From: Primula veris
Lineage: Eukaryota > Streptophyta > Magnoliopsida > Ericales > Primulaceae
NCBI GenBank assembly: GCA_963682055.1
Contig: OY821747.1
Location: 32,300,126-32,364,125, forward strand
Reading direction: 5' to 3'
DNA length: 64,000 nt
Shown here: positions 12,986 through 24,639 of the stretch, in pieces
How positions within the stretch are numbered: the stretch's first letter is position 1
How the letters are laid out: each line of letters starts with the position of its first letter
Translations under genes and position numbers: made by a program
The notes under the pieces: generated by a model
The model's input: the letters and a program-made list of their open reading frames with translations, nothing else
What the model was told of the DNA's origin: nothing
The model's database searches: none

Positions 12986-13225
12986 ATTTTTTTTGTTTTC
13001 GGTCTTTTTATTTTTTGGACCGAACCGGACCAGTCTTTTCGTCCGGTTTTGGTTTTTTCGGTTATGTTTTGGTTTTATTTTTGCTTTTTCGGTATTTTTT
13101 GGTTTTTTTCGGTTCGTTTTTATTGTAAACTGAAACTGACCCGAAAAAGTTTTGGTTTTTCGGTTTCGATCTTTTTCGGTTCGGTTCTGTTCGGTTTTTT
13201 CGGGTTTTCGCCCCGGGTTGGTGGT
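12441..13225. mobile_element. TAGGGCTGG-family element with expanded core
   Basis: The 45-bp array passes at 12986-13220 into the same ACCGAACCGGACC / TTCGGTTCGG body found in the MITEs at 6261, 6682 and 52348, and ends near TTCGCCCCGGGTTGG, resembling the family's terminus. I interpret the array as amplification of an internal piece of one such element. The left terminus near 12441 (GGGTTCGGTTTGG) is degraded. Confidence 0.6.
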
Positions 13226-14846
13226 GGTTGTATTTTTTGTCAATTTAAATGGATTTAAATAGTATTGTTACAGCCATTCCAAAATATTAGTCGCTTCCAT
13301 GACGGATTATGTCGATCAATTGTAATTTAAATAAAAATATGTTTTTAATATCAAAACAAAAATAATTGATACACATAATCCGCCACATCAACGAGTAAGG
13401 TTTTTGGATAGCAATATCATTTCTCATATTTAAATTATTAAACAATCTAATGGTCTAGATTTATACGTGAGTTTTGTAGTTTTTTTTATATAATTTTAAT
13501 ATATAAAATAATATATATTAAAATCATTGATTTTTTTACTATTTTTAAATAATATTTAAATTTAGTGTAATTTTAACTACGGTTCTGTAATTTTGTTTGA
13601 CTTTTTATTGTGTCGTGAAATTAGTTTTTAATTTATAAAATCATAATTTGTATTTTATATATTAAAATTAAATAAAAATAAAATTACAAAACTCACGCAT
13701 AAATATAGACTATTTGATTGTTTTAATTTTATCTGTTAGATAAAACTCTAGAGTATGTGAGTGTATTGTAAACTTTAGAGAATTTGAATCCAATTTAAAT
13801 GACATTTTTTTACAAAATTAGGAAGAAAAAAAACTAGTATTAAGTCTAAAATTTACACGGAAGCAAGAAACGAGAATAAAAAAGTGAAACAGGAAACGGG
13901 AATTTTTCAAAGCGGAAACGAGTTTTCTAGTATCTATGGTATGCCGGTTTTAAATGACATTTTTTTTCAAATAGTAAAAAAAAAAAAAAAAACTAGTACA
14001 ATAACTACAATGTTTGACAATTTTTTTTTTCCTGAAACGGTAAAAGTAGCTGTAAATTTAGTTCACATTAAGTACATTTTATAATTTAACTTTTCATTGT
14101 ATGTTTTTGTTAATATAATAGTTGTAAGGTATATTTATATTAATTTCCTCTATTATATATTAATGAATAGTTATTTACGCTTATATTAAGTCCATACTTA
14201 TTATTGATATTGTTTTCAAAATGAGATTGCATTTAATCCGAAAACAAGTTGAATTTATATTCATTATATGTCACATACTATCAAATGGTTTTATCATTTC
14301 CAATTATAATTCATGATATATCGTTACATCATTGTTAAATTTATATTTAATAAATAATTATTTGAACTATGTACTTTAACATGATATATAATGTTAAATA
14401 AACTAGTAAGTAATTGATCAAGTTTCCAAGGAACGATGTACTCTTCGACATTACTAACTCTATTTATTCGAGGGACGGGGTTTGATGTTCTATGTCAAAA
14501 AAAATATATATGTTTATTTTACGAAATGAGCGCTGAAATACTAAAATTTAAAGCTTTTGATCCAAATACACAGTAAAAATCAAAAAAAAAAAAATCAGGG
14601 GGAGCCCCTGACTGTTTCTAACTAGTTACTTTCCTTGGCTACTCTTAAAACGTTTCTGGACCAAATTCAAAGCTATAGCCTATATTTATCATGGATCGGA
14701 GGAGTTAACAAATGTTTCGACTTGATTATAGACGAGTTTTAAAGAATTATGGAAATATTGCAGTATTCGGTGAGATTTATAGAGCTCTTGTTATATGCAC
14801 ATATTCCAGCCATTATTGCTCCAGTGTCGGTATGAGGATTTACGAT
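13226..14846. other. Intergenic, AT-rich
   Basis: Very AT-rich with many homopolymer runs. No gene, RNA or complete element seen. Confidence 0.6.
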
Positions 14847-15543
14847 TAGGGCCGTAAATAAATGAAACGAAACGAACCGAACAAATCTCTGTTCATATTC
14901 AGTTCATGAACTAAAACCCCTTATTTATGTTTAGCTCATGTTCATTTAAATACGAACGAACATTTAACAAACATTTGACGAGCCGAACATGAGTTGTTCG
15001 TGAACATATAATTTCTTCCAAAACATTTAATAATTGAAAAAAATAATTATTTTTTTTTCTTTTTAAAATATATTTTAATTTTATCATATATTATTGTATT
15101 ATTAATTAAGATAAACTAGTTCATATATAACTTTAAGTTTATATATTGTATAAATTATTTTTTACATACGTATGATTATTTTAGCGAGTTGAAAACTTAC
15201 CGATAAAATCGGTGACCGTATTTATAGCACGATAATATAAATTAGCATAATAAGTTCGAAATAATACAAACATATCATTTATATTATTATAGTATAAATA
15301 AGTTTATTAATTATGTAGTGACATTAGTTTTTGTTACATTATTAATAGATTTATTTTTTTATTTTATCAAACTTTATATATAGTTACACGAACACGGGTT
15401 TAGACGAACCGAACAGATGCATGTTCATATTCAGTTAAGTTAATAGACAAGCGCTATATTCCTGTTCATTTATAAATGAACCGAGCATTAGCCGAGCTGA
15501 ACACGAACGATTTCACGAACAAATCATCTCATTTACCGCACTA
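14847..15543. mobile_element. Non-autonomous hAT element, 697 bp
   Basis: Termini TAGGGCCGTAAAT and, reverse complemented, TAGTGCGGTAAAT form imperfect inverted repeats. Flanking 8-mers TTTACGAT (14839-14846) and TTTACAAT (15544-15551) match at seven of eight positions, the hAT target-site length. Subterminal regions repeat ACGAACCGAACA and GTTCATATTCAGTT motifs near both ends, and the centre is AT-rich. No transposase frame. Confidence 0.85.
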
Positions 15544-16446
15544 TTTACAATGGATACTTGTCATGTGATTGTGTGTCCATTGTCTTCCCATTCTCATAGC
15601 CTAAGTGGTTTAAGGGGCGCGTCAAAGTTGACGAACGGAAAGCAGCCTTAAGTACCACTATGCAAGAGACTGTAACCAATGGCATTTTTTCGGGCTTTGG
15701 CGAGGGGGTCGAACCGGCTAAGTCAACAATTCGTTTTTACCACTAAATATTAAAGACTGGCTGACGGTTTTTCGACCCATTCTAGTATAGAATGGTCAAC
15801 ACACCAATTAGATAGGGCAGAACATCCTAAAATGATTATGTTTTCTACATCTTATTGTTTTTTCTTTTTTAATGGTTTCATTAACATAAGACTGCATTTA
15901 TATAGTGAACTTATATTCTATAATTTGTGGTGAAAGTGCAATTTACTGTAGAAAAAACATTCTATACAGATAATGAAGAGAAGAGGAAAGCTACTGCAAA
16001 ATTATAACTCACAGTTGCAAAATACAGTCACATATAAATAAATGCAACTTAACAACACATTTGCATCAAATCCGAATTATTTTATTCCCTATCAGATTTC
16101 CTCTTAATTGCCAATGTCATTTATTTTTTTTTAAATTTAAGGTGATACAGAGACTTATTGAGGTAATTGATCTGCATTATAAACATTGATCAAACGGCCT
16201 AAGCGGGTATCTACAGTGTGTGTCAAAAAGTATCTATACATATCACAAACAGCATACGTTTTCTTTCACTTTCAATGTCCTCTCCACTTCGGGATTAAGA
16301 AGGAAAGAAAAATTACGCTTGGTAAGAACTCTGTAAATAGGATGAAACTTGTGCAAGATGATGGATATTATAGCAAAAATATTAAAATGGATATTATAGC
16401 AAAAATATTAAAAGAAAGGCAAAATGAGGATACGTTGGGGTAAAAT
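15544..16446. other. Intergenic
   Basis: AT-rich DNA without a recognisable gene. A short direct repeat, TGGATATTATAGCAAAAATATTAAAA, occurs twice near 16361-16413 (about 26 bp apart). Confidence 0.55.
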
Positions 16447-17079
16447 TTAGTAAGGGGATCGTGTATGGTTAATAGTTCGTTTGAAATATAAGGATGGCCT
16501 TGAGCTCCTATCTAGATTAGAAAGCAAAAGAAGATTTTCAGAACATCCATTCAAATTTAGTTTATAACTTACATGGAGTTCATTCAGGTATAGATTCTTG
16601 AGAAAAAGCTTGCTTGAGAAACTCGAATAAGCTTGATGTTTTCCTTGGTTTGGACTTAAAAAGGTAAGAAAGGAAGCTTTAAGCTGCACTTCTCTATTTT
16701 CAACCTTAAAATCAAGTTTATTTGTTACATGGAGTTCATTCAGGTATAGATTCTTGAGAAAAGGCTTGCTTGAGAAACTCGAATAAGCTTGATGTTTTCC
16801 TCCGTTTGGACTTAAAAAGGTCAGAAAGGAAGCTTTAAGCTGCACTTCTCTATTTTCAACCTTAAAATCAAGTTTGTCTCGGTTTGGACTTAAAAAGGTA
16901 AGAAAGGAAGCTTTAAGCTGCACTTCTCTATTTTCAACCTTAAAATCAAGTTTATTTGTTACATGGAGTTCATTCAGGTATAGATTCTTGAGAAAAAGCT
17001 TGCTTGAGAAACTCGAATAAGCTTGATGTTTTCCTCGGTTTGGACTTAAAAAGGCCAGAAAGGAAGCTTTAAGCTGCAC
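16447..17079 (-). CDS. Unrecognised 210-residue frame made of 52-residue repeats
   Basis: Open frame built from 156-bp tandem units (anchor AGGAAGCTTT at 16671, 16827, 16905 and 17061). One unit has lost exactly 78 bp, so all spacings are multiples of three and the frame survives. The 52-residue unit includes QLKASFLTFLSPNRGKHQAY and FLKNLYLNELHVTNKLDF. I do not recognise a family. There is no clear promoter, and the frame may be open only because the unit length is divisible by three. It lies just beyond the 3' end of the cyclin gene on the same strand, so it could also be transcribed as distal 3' sequence. Confidence 0.25.
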   Translation of the reverse strand: MQLKASFLAFLSPNRGKHQAYSSFSSKLFLKNLYLNELHVTNKLDFKVENREVQLKASFLTFLSPNRDKLDFKVENREVQLKASFLTFLSPNGGKHQAYSSFSSKPFLKNLYLNELHVTNKLDFKVENREVQLKASFLTFLSPNQGKHQAYSSFSSKLFLKNLYLNELHVSYKLNLNGCSENLLLLSNLDRSSRPSLYFKRTINHTRSPY

Positions 17080-17105
17080 TTCTCTATTTTCAACCTTAAA
17101 ATCAA
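16571..17105. repeat. 156-bp tandem repeat with a 78-bp unit
   Basis: Units share GTTACATGGAGTTCATTCAG, GAGAAACTCGAATAAGCTTG and GCACTTCTCTATTTTCAACC. Spacings between equivalent points are 156, 78 and 156 bp. Copies are almost identical, so the array is young or homogenised. Confidence 0.92.
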
Positions 17106-17383
17106 GCTTTTCACTTCAAAAATACATACCAAACAAAGCACATAAAAGTAAGAATTAAACACAAACTAAAGAGAATGAAGTAAATAGTATCAATTAATTT
17201 GCCATTATAATCGAATAGAAAAGAAATACAAATGAATTATATGTTCATCAAATTGAACAAACCAACAATAGAGTCTATTTCCCCACTAAAAGGCAACAAA
17301 AGTTGCTGAATAAAATTTTATTTCACGACCCAAAGTCACAACTAAACGAGACCTCCAAATCCCAATGATGTATAACTTGTGCG

Positions 17384-17397
17384 CACGCGCGCACGCA
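17384..17397. other. Alternating purine-pyrimidine tract in cyclin 3' region
   Basis: GTGCGCACGCGCGCACG-type sequence just 3' of the cyclin stop codon, a perfect alternation that stands out in AT-rich DNA and could favour Z-DNA. Confidence 0.5.
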
Positions 17398-17422
17398 ATT
17401 AGAGTTAAAATCCCATTTTATG

Positions 17423-20400
17423 TTAGCATCTGTACATGCTTTGTTTGTTATTGTTGTATATAACTTGTATATCAACATCCTCTTCTTCTATTAGGAAATT
17501 AGCAGGACCCGATTTTGCAGCATATCCGAACTTGGATGTACAGTATTTCCGGTGTACCCCAGTTAGTCTCCCTGTTGATGCATTCTTGTGGTAACTGACT
17601 ATCAGCTTTGAGCATTCTCTGAGAGAACAAAAAAATTTGTAAGACAATATCAGATTACCAATCAAACAAATAAAAACTATAAAAAGACTCCAAATATAAT
17701 TCACTCATATTTTGAAATTCTCTTTTATCATCATCATCATCATCAAACTAAGTATTAACCACATGATTCTTAGCATTCCCTACCGTTTTCAAAAAAAAAA
17801 TTGTTCGAATATTCCATCTTTCTCCGTTCTATTTTGGTTCTTGCGATGGTCTGTTCCCTCATTTTCGTTTTGACGGAAAACATTGAGGACCCATCAAAGT
17901 ATAGAAGAATTTTCAATTTTGTAGACCAACAAATACACAACACTCTTCTACACATAGGAACACACACAGATTGGGGACAAAATAAAAAAAAATCATAATA
18001 AAACAGTATTAAATATTAAAAATAAATAAAGAATAACTAAGTGTACTAAACTCGCTCGAGTATCGTACATTACAAATTTTCAGTTTTTATATTTAATTAA
18101 ATCGTATGAAGTAAAGTTCGTAACATAAAAATTGTGAAAACATAGCAGGTTAAGAATAGGAAAACTCACAGCAATTGATTTTCTGCAAAACCAGTGTACC
18201 ACACACAGGTCTTGGTCCATTGCTTAAACCCATATAAACTACATTGAGCTGTATAAATTGCAGCAGCAGCTAACAAGGACGGAGCATATTTGATCATCTC
18301 ATATTCCACCAAGCACAGCTCGATCAGGAAAAACGATAAAAGCTCGAGCTGTAAAAGATACCATGATATCAGAATCTGGTTTCATTGCTTTGACACACAA
18401 AGGACATTTTTTTGGAAGTGTGAAATTATTTATGCCCTTTTTAAAAATTTCCAACTGCTTCTTTCTAGTTTTAAAATTCAAGTAGGTTTGGTTTTGTAAC
18501 AATCACAAACGCATAATGCTACTCCGTTGTTATTATTGAGTATTCGAGAATAGATGATATAACTTCGGAAACTCGATTTCTTACCTTTGTATCAGATTCA
18601 GCAGCCTTGAGGTATCTTCTTAAGAACACATATGGAGTTGGAACTGACATGTTGAATTGCAGTACATTGAGAATTATTTTTTCCTGTTAAAAATTATCCC
18701 AAACTATATATGAGAAGAATATCTTAAAAGTATCCACCAGTAAACTATGACACAACATTGAAAATCAGATATTAAGAAGATTGTGATCATCACCATATCA
18801 AGTAGTTCTTTCTTCGTGTAGGCCTTATCTGAGATGAAAATTAGATCATCGACAACAGGCACCGACACCTCCTCATATTTGCAAGCCAACAGCATAGCAA
18901 CTAAACCAACTAACTGTAGCTTCTTTCTCACAACTGATTGTTGAGCTAAAAACCTGTCGATTAGATTTACTGTCAAAAACAATGTCTCCTCTCTCAATTC
19001 AAACTTGTGGTGAACCTGTGGGGTTTTTCGACAAAAGCATTAACGGGTCAAAATTAGAAATCGTGGTATGATTGAAATTAGTCAAAATTCATTCGATAAA
19101 TCTGAAATTCAACGTCACAAACGGATATACCTCAATAAGCCAGTCTATGAGTATAGATCTCATTTTCTCATTAATGTCTACTTGTTGAGACATGTAATTT
19201 GGCGAGACACCGGAACATTCCTGCGTAATGAGTTCCATTTTGGACATTAATTCAAATAATTCAAACCCAATCTAAGATTGTGCTATTTTAGACTTTTGAA
19301 CATTGCTTAATATTATACAATAACTCAAAAGTAAAATATGTAATAAGTAAGTAATTTATCTGACATGCTATAAAGAATGTACGTATATTTTAAAAAATAT
19401 TTAATTAGTACTAAACATGACTTCCTAAGACTTTCATCAAACTTTGAAACATGGTTATAGTAACATTTTAAAAAAAAGTTGCTACCTACCATTACACTAA
19501 CATAACATTTTAGTGTCATTTTAATAACGTGGTATACAAATTATCTAGTACTAAAACACAGGTTCATAAACCTGATGAGGCAAAATGGGGGAGTTTGAAG
19601 TTTGAACAAAATTTTGAAATTTTGAAATATGAATACTTTCAAGTAATTTCAAATTTACCTCCATTCTTTTGTAGTATGAAAATAGATCGTCCACGTATTC
19701 AATTACAGCGAGCGGGTTATTCTCGTCGCAGCTATCAATGTCCATTACCGTCTCCTCAAATATATCCTCCATTTCCACCTCCTAAAAATTTCAAGTAGGA
19801 ACCAACATTACCATCTGACATTTAAAAAAAAAAAAGAAATACACCATTTGAAATTTGAATGGTAGTTAAATGTTACCATTTGGTCCTTCTCATTGGACAC
19901 ATTTTCAATCTGCTCCAATGACATTGGTATAGGGTGATCTGAAGGTGCTATTTCTTGATGTTCCACATCAGTTATTGCACAATCTTCGAATATAGTAAAC
20001 GCTAGTGTTGACGATGGATTGTGTTTCTTAGTTTCTTCATGACAATGTTGTCGTGTACTCGCAATTTGCGCAGCAAAATTCCTAATATTACAAAACCAAT
20101 TGCATATCGATAAAACTTAACAAAATTTAATGATGAAAAAAGCACTTAAATCAATTTCAAATTAACTGGTGAAAATCTTAGTGAATTGTCATAAAGACTA
20201 ACCTAGTGATCGGTCGATGGGTTGGACGGGGAAGATTTTCATCTTGAGCTTTGTGTGATCTGAGAAATAAAGTTCTTGAGTCAAATTGTTGTTGTGTAAA
20301 TTAACATTATTAAAAAATTGAAAAAGAAAACGAGAATTACTCTGATGATCCCCTTTTGTGCTTTAAATTAACAACACAAGGGTAAGCTTGAGTTCCCGCT

Positions 20401-21186
20401 AATTTCCGGTTAATTGTGCCTAAAACTCTTCGGTTGTGGCTTATCGTGACCCCAAATTTTCGGTTCCCAATTGCCGCCTCACCTTTAAAACCAAAACAAA
20501 GCACAAAAATATTCATTACAAATATTGAAAAAACTGCATTCTTCGATCGGCATGTTTGGTTGCAGATTTTAAGCAACTTGTTTATTTGAAGTTGAAGAAA
20601 TAAATGATTTCCACTACAATTCTTCTAGCCTTTTTAGCTTAAAGAGAACAAACCTTAACTTTAAATGGTATTTTGAGCTCAAAATAATGCAACCAAAACA
20701 AATATTCATCCAAAACAAATGTTCATTTACTTATAATTGAAAAGACTGTATTCTTTTGGGCATGTTTCGTTCCAGATTTTAAGCATCTGCTTATTTGAAG
20801 TTGAAAAAAAGATTTTCCATACAAATCTTCTTAGCCTTTTTTAGCTGAAAGAGAGAAAAACCACAACTTTAAATGGTATTTTCAGCTTAAATAATACAAC
20901 CAAAACAAATATTTAAAAAAAAAAAAACTGTATTCTTGGGCATATTTGATTGCAGATTTTAAACAACTTGCTTATTTAAAGTTTCAAGAAATAATTTCCC
21001 ATAAACTTACTTATTTGAAGTTTCAAAAAATAATTTCCCACAACTTTTAATGGTTTTTTGAGCTTAAACAATGCAACCAAACATACCCTTAATTTAGCTG
21101 TAACTTAAGATTAATACAAGAAAACTACCTTGTGAGGTAAAGGGTTTAACATGATTGGGATGATTATTTTCATCAGATAAAACCAT
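17423..21186 (-). CDS. CYCB2: B2-type mitotic cyclin
   Basis: Regulatory subunit of cyclin-dependent kinase at G2/M. Ten exons with perfect phase continuity give 456 residues: 21129-21186, 20341-20482, 20203-20259, 19877-20081, 19659-19781, 19131-19220, 18794-19015, 18585-18683, 18170-18348, 17423-17618. A destruction box RRVLGTIN lies at residues 37-44, for anaphase-promoting-complex turnover. The cyclin box begins in exon 5 ([17 protein letters not shown]: [19 protein letters not shown]) and continues with [13 protein letters not shown] and VHHKFEL; HxKF is the plant B-type signature. It goes on with [15 protein letters not shown] and [18 protein letters not shown], then the C-terminal cyclin fold ([18 protein letters not shown]) and [20 protein letters not shown], typical of B2 cyclins. 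The start at 21186 gives a short first exon and is the only uncertain boundary. I saw no frame damage. Confidence 0.96.
20549..21088. repeat. Tandemly triplicated MITE-like element in cyclin intron 1
   Basis: Three related units begin near 20549, 20758 and 20938 with GGGCATGTTTGGTTGCAGAT or close variants. The region ends at 21088 with TGCAACCAAACATACCC, the inverted complement of the start. Inner motifs (CTTATTTGAAGTT, TAGCCTTTTTAGCT) recur. Terminal inverted repeats suggest an original hAT-type MITE that was then amplified in tandem. Confidence 0.7.
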
Positions 21187-22137
21187 TTTTGTTTTTTTCT
21201 GAAAATAAAACCCAAAAACTCAAATTTTAAACAAAGACCATAGATATATATAAATAAGCCTTAAAAATCAAAATATAAAAATATCTATATATATATATTT
21301 AGAGAGAGATATAGAGGGTGTGTTGTTTTTCTGACAAAGGGTGTTTATATATTTAAATACAACGGATAGTGTATTTATGGCCGTTGGATTAAAATACTTT
21401 TTATTTTTGGTCCCAACGGTCATGTTTCCATGTGATTCATTTCATTTATCCATTGTCTCTTTCAAATTTATTACATTTATTTTTGTTTGTTAAATTTGTT
21501 AATACTTAATAGTAAAAAAATTAATGTAATGTAAATTGCTTGATGTATTGGGAAGGTTCCTGATTTTTTTCACGTTTTATGGCATCAAATACATTCTTGT
21601 CCACTTTGGGCTAAATGCATAGGTTGTGTCACATCACATAATATGATATATAATTGATTTACTAGTTTAGTCAATTTATAATTAATTTTCGAAACCATGT
21701 GCTGCTTCAGTTTCAGTGTTTCACGATTGTATCAAAATTGTTGAAATGAAAAATTACAAAATTAAATCATATAATTTAATCTTTGAATTATATGATTAAC
21801 TTTTAAAAAACTTCATTTCAATAATTTTGATACAGGTTATTGGCCGGTCAAAATTGCACGTAGTTTCGTAGTGAACAATTAATTAGGAACGTATGTAGTA
21901 CAATTTTAACCGGATTTGAACATGTAACTAAATTGTCGAAACAAAAAATTCTAAAATTTATATAAATAGTTTAAATGTTAAATTATATGATAGAATTTTA
22001 AAAAAAATTATTTCGACAATTTGGATATGATTTATTTATCGGTTAAAATTGCGTCTGGTTTCGTAAACACGTTATAATATAGATACTAAATATTATCATT
22101 TTTATGGGCTAAAAAAAAATATCTGTCACAAATATGC

Positions 22138-22215
22138 AAAACGGTCACGGGCTAGCCGTTATAACTGTTGCCACCAAACGGTCACGAGCCAGCCGTTATA
22201 ACTGTTGTCACCAAA
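22138..22215. repeat. 37-bp direct repeat
   Basis: Two adjacent units of AACGGTCACGGGCTAGCCGT then TATAACTGTTGCCACCA, followed by a partial third. Related CGTTATAA/TGTCA motifs recur near 23100-23200. Confidence 0.75.
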
Positions 22216-23875
22216 CTGTTCGTCACGCAATTAGCCTTTACTATGTAGACATTGTTTGGTTGCAATTAAACGAGTAAGCGGTATTCACGCACACGGATAC
22301 AAGTGTCAGAGTCGACAAGTGATACAACAAATTTTGAAAATATAATACATGACTTGTAAAGACACGATTTCTAATATTTATACTTGATTTTTTTTTAATA
22401 TAAATTATAAATATTTTAATCGGAGCAAACAAATTCATCTACTGCCCCCCTTTCAGATTCCATTTATTTTTGTTTGTTAAATTAGTTAATTGTAAGAAAT
22501 TGAGTTTTTCTTTTATACAGTCGATCAATTGAACGGCACGAAGACTCGTTTTCAAAAATAAATATTTAATTGTTATTTTTTAAAAAAATTTGATCAATAA
22601 TTAAATTTAGTGTAATGATATACTAGGATTATATATTTTTATTTGAGTTTTTATTGTGTTGTAAAATTTGTTTTTAATTTATTAAATCTTAATTTATCTA
22701 ATATATAATAAAAATTGAAAAATTAAATTAATTATTGAAAATGTATCATCTAACTCTTTATTTTTTAATCAAATGATTGTAAAGTTGACTGTATATTGTA
22801 CAGTTTAACTCACTGACTGTACAAAATGGAGTCCCGTAAAAAATTTAGTAATGTAATTACTTCACTTATTAGGAAGGTTCATGATTTTTTTCAAGTTGAT
22901 GGCATCAAATACGCTCTTGTCCACTTTGGGCAAATGGATGAGTGTGTCACATCACAATTGCTTTCATAGCTTAGTTTTCCTTTTTAGTACATTGTCATTG
23001 AGCAAAATGAATATGTAGGGTTTATTGCAAAATAATGTTGATATAGAATCATACACTTATAATGACGGTAAATATTGTTATAAAATTATCATAAAATTCA
23101 AAAACATGTTATAAAACTGTCATAAATTGACACAAAATTCATGAGTCAACCGTTATAAATGTTGTAAGTAAAGTGTTTGTCACGAATTAACCGTTTCTAT
23201 CTAGACTTTCTTTTTTAGTATTTGTGTGATCAAAATTAAACGAGTAAACGGTATTCACGAGTGATGGAGCCGACACATGCTACAACAAAATTTGAAAATA
23301 TAACGCATGACTTTGGTAAAGACACGACCACTAATTAAAATCTTATATCTATTTTTATTTGAAGCTAATTCAAAAAAAATTGAATTGTATAATCGTCAAT
23401 TGCTGATATGGGTAAATCACCCAAAGCAATTTGATTATAATTCAATTCGTGACGATCATAACTAGAAAGTTCATATTCTTCAGTCATTTGATAAACAATT
23501 TGTACATAATAAATATACTAATCAAACAAATCTTTCGAACATTATATTGTTTTTTTTGTGTGTGTTAATTTTCGGGGGAAATGTAAAATTCTAAAATTAA
23601 TTGACTCGTTTTATATTTTTGTATCTAGAGTGTCACCCAGGCACTGTTTTCAAATTCACTGATATTTTTTCTCTGTTAAATTAGTTAAAAGAGATTAATA
23701 ATAGACATAATGGCATGGTTAAGGTTTTTTATGTTTGGTAATATATTTTAGTTATCTATAGTAAAATGCGTTTGCTTACATATTTTACTACCTAAAAAAT
23801 CAATCTGCTCATATATATCACATTACATGGCATATACACACCATGCATCAATGATTTTAATTGTTATTAATACTA

Positions 23876-24270
23876 GGTTTAACAATTTTTTTTTTATTTT
23901 TAATTAATATTTAAACTTATGGTAGGCTCAAGTAGGGTTGTACTATATTTTTATTTGGGTTTTTAGTGGACTGAATTTTATATTTAACAATTTTTATTTT
24001 TAATTAATATTTAAATTTAGGATAGAATCAAATAGAGTTCTAATATATTTTTATTTGAGTTTGTAGTGGGTTGAGTTTTTAGATTTAACAAAAAAAATTT
24101 AATTAATATTTAAATTTAGGATAGGTTTAAGTAGGGTTCTAGTATATTTTTATTTGGGTTTTTAGTGAATTGAGTTTATAGATTTAACAAAAAAAAAAAA
24201 TTAATATTTAAATTTAGGCTACACTTAACTAGAGTTATAGTATATTTTTATTTGAATTTTTAGTAGATTG
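23876..24270. repeat. About 100-bp tandem array, four units
   Basis: Units begin near 23876, 23981, 24083 and 24181 with TTTAACAA and contain TTAATATTTAAATTTAGG then GTATATTTTTATTTGGGTTTTTAGTG. Divergence between units is moderate. Confidence 0.8.
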
Positions 24271-24639
24271 ATTTTTTATTATGTTGAATATTTATATTTT
24301 GAATTATAGAATTTTATGTATATTTGAAAGAATAAATATATATTTTATTAGCATATGAAGTGGGTTGATTATGAGTTTAACGTATAAAGCGTGTGATTAA
24401 AAAAATTCATAATAACTTGTTGAATTTGAAAATTAATTTTGAAGGGTCATTTAGCAAACACCATATTTTAGTTACCTATATGCCCTCAAAATACGCTCTT
24501 GTCCACTTATGGGTAATGCAATGTGTGTCACATCACTTGGACTAACTTTCCTAAATATTTATATATATATATATTTCAATTTTTCAATATTGTTTGGTCG
24601 CAGTTGAAATAATAAGCCGGCTTATATGAAGGTTCAGAA

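Larger units (their letters stand above)
21420..24610. repeat. Decayed triplication upstream of the cyclin gene
   Basis: Three roughly 1-1.3-kb units share ordered motifs. TTTGTTTGTTAAATT occurs near 21484 and 22470, with a weaker trace at 23675. CTCTTGTCCACTTTGGG-type sequence followed by TGTGTCACATCAC occurs near 21590, 22910 and 24490. An AAACGAGTAAGCGGTATTCACG block followed by AAAGACACGA occurs near 22268 and 23235, with a remnant near 24580. The first unit abuts the cyclin promoter region. Confidence 0.7.

Noticed and set aside
12377..13258. Long open frames on both strands with 15-residue repeats (FGKIETEIDKFF)
   Set aside because: They come from a 45-bp minisatellite divisible by three; open on several frames and both strands, with no promoter or family match.
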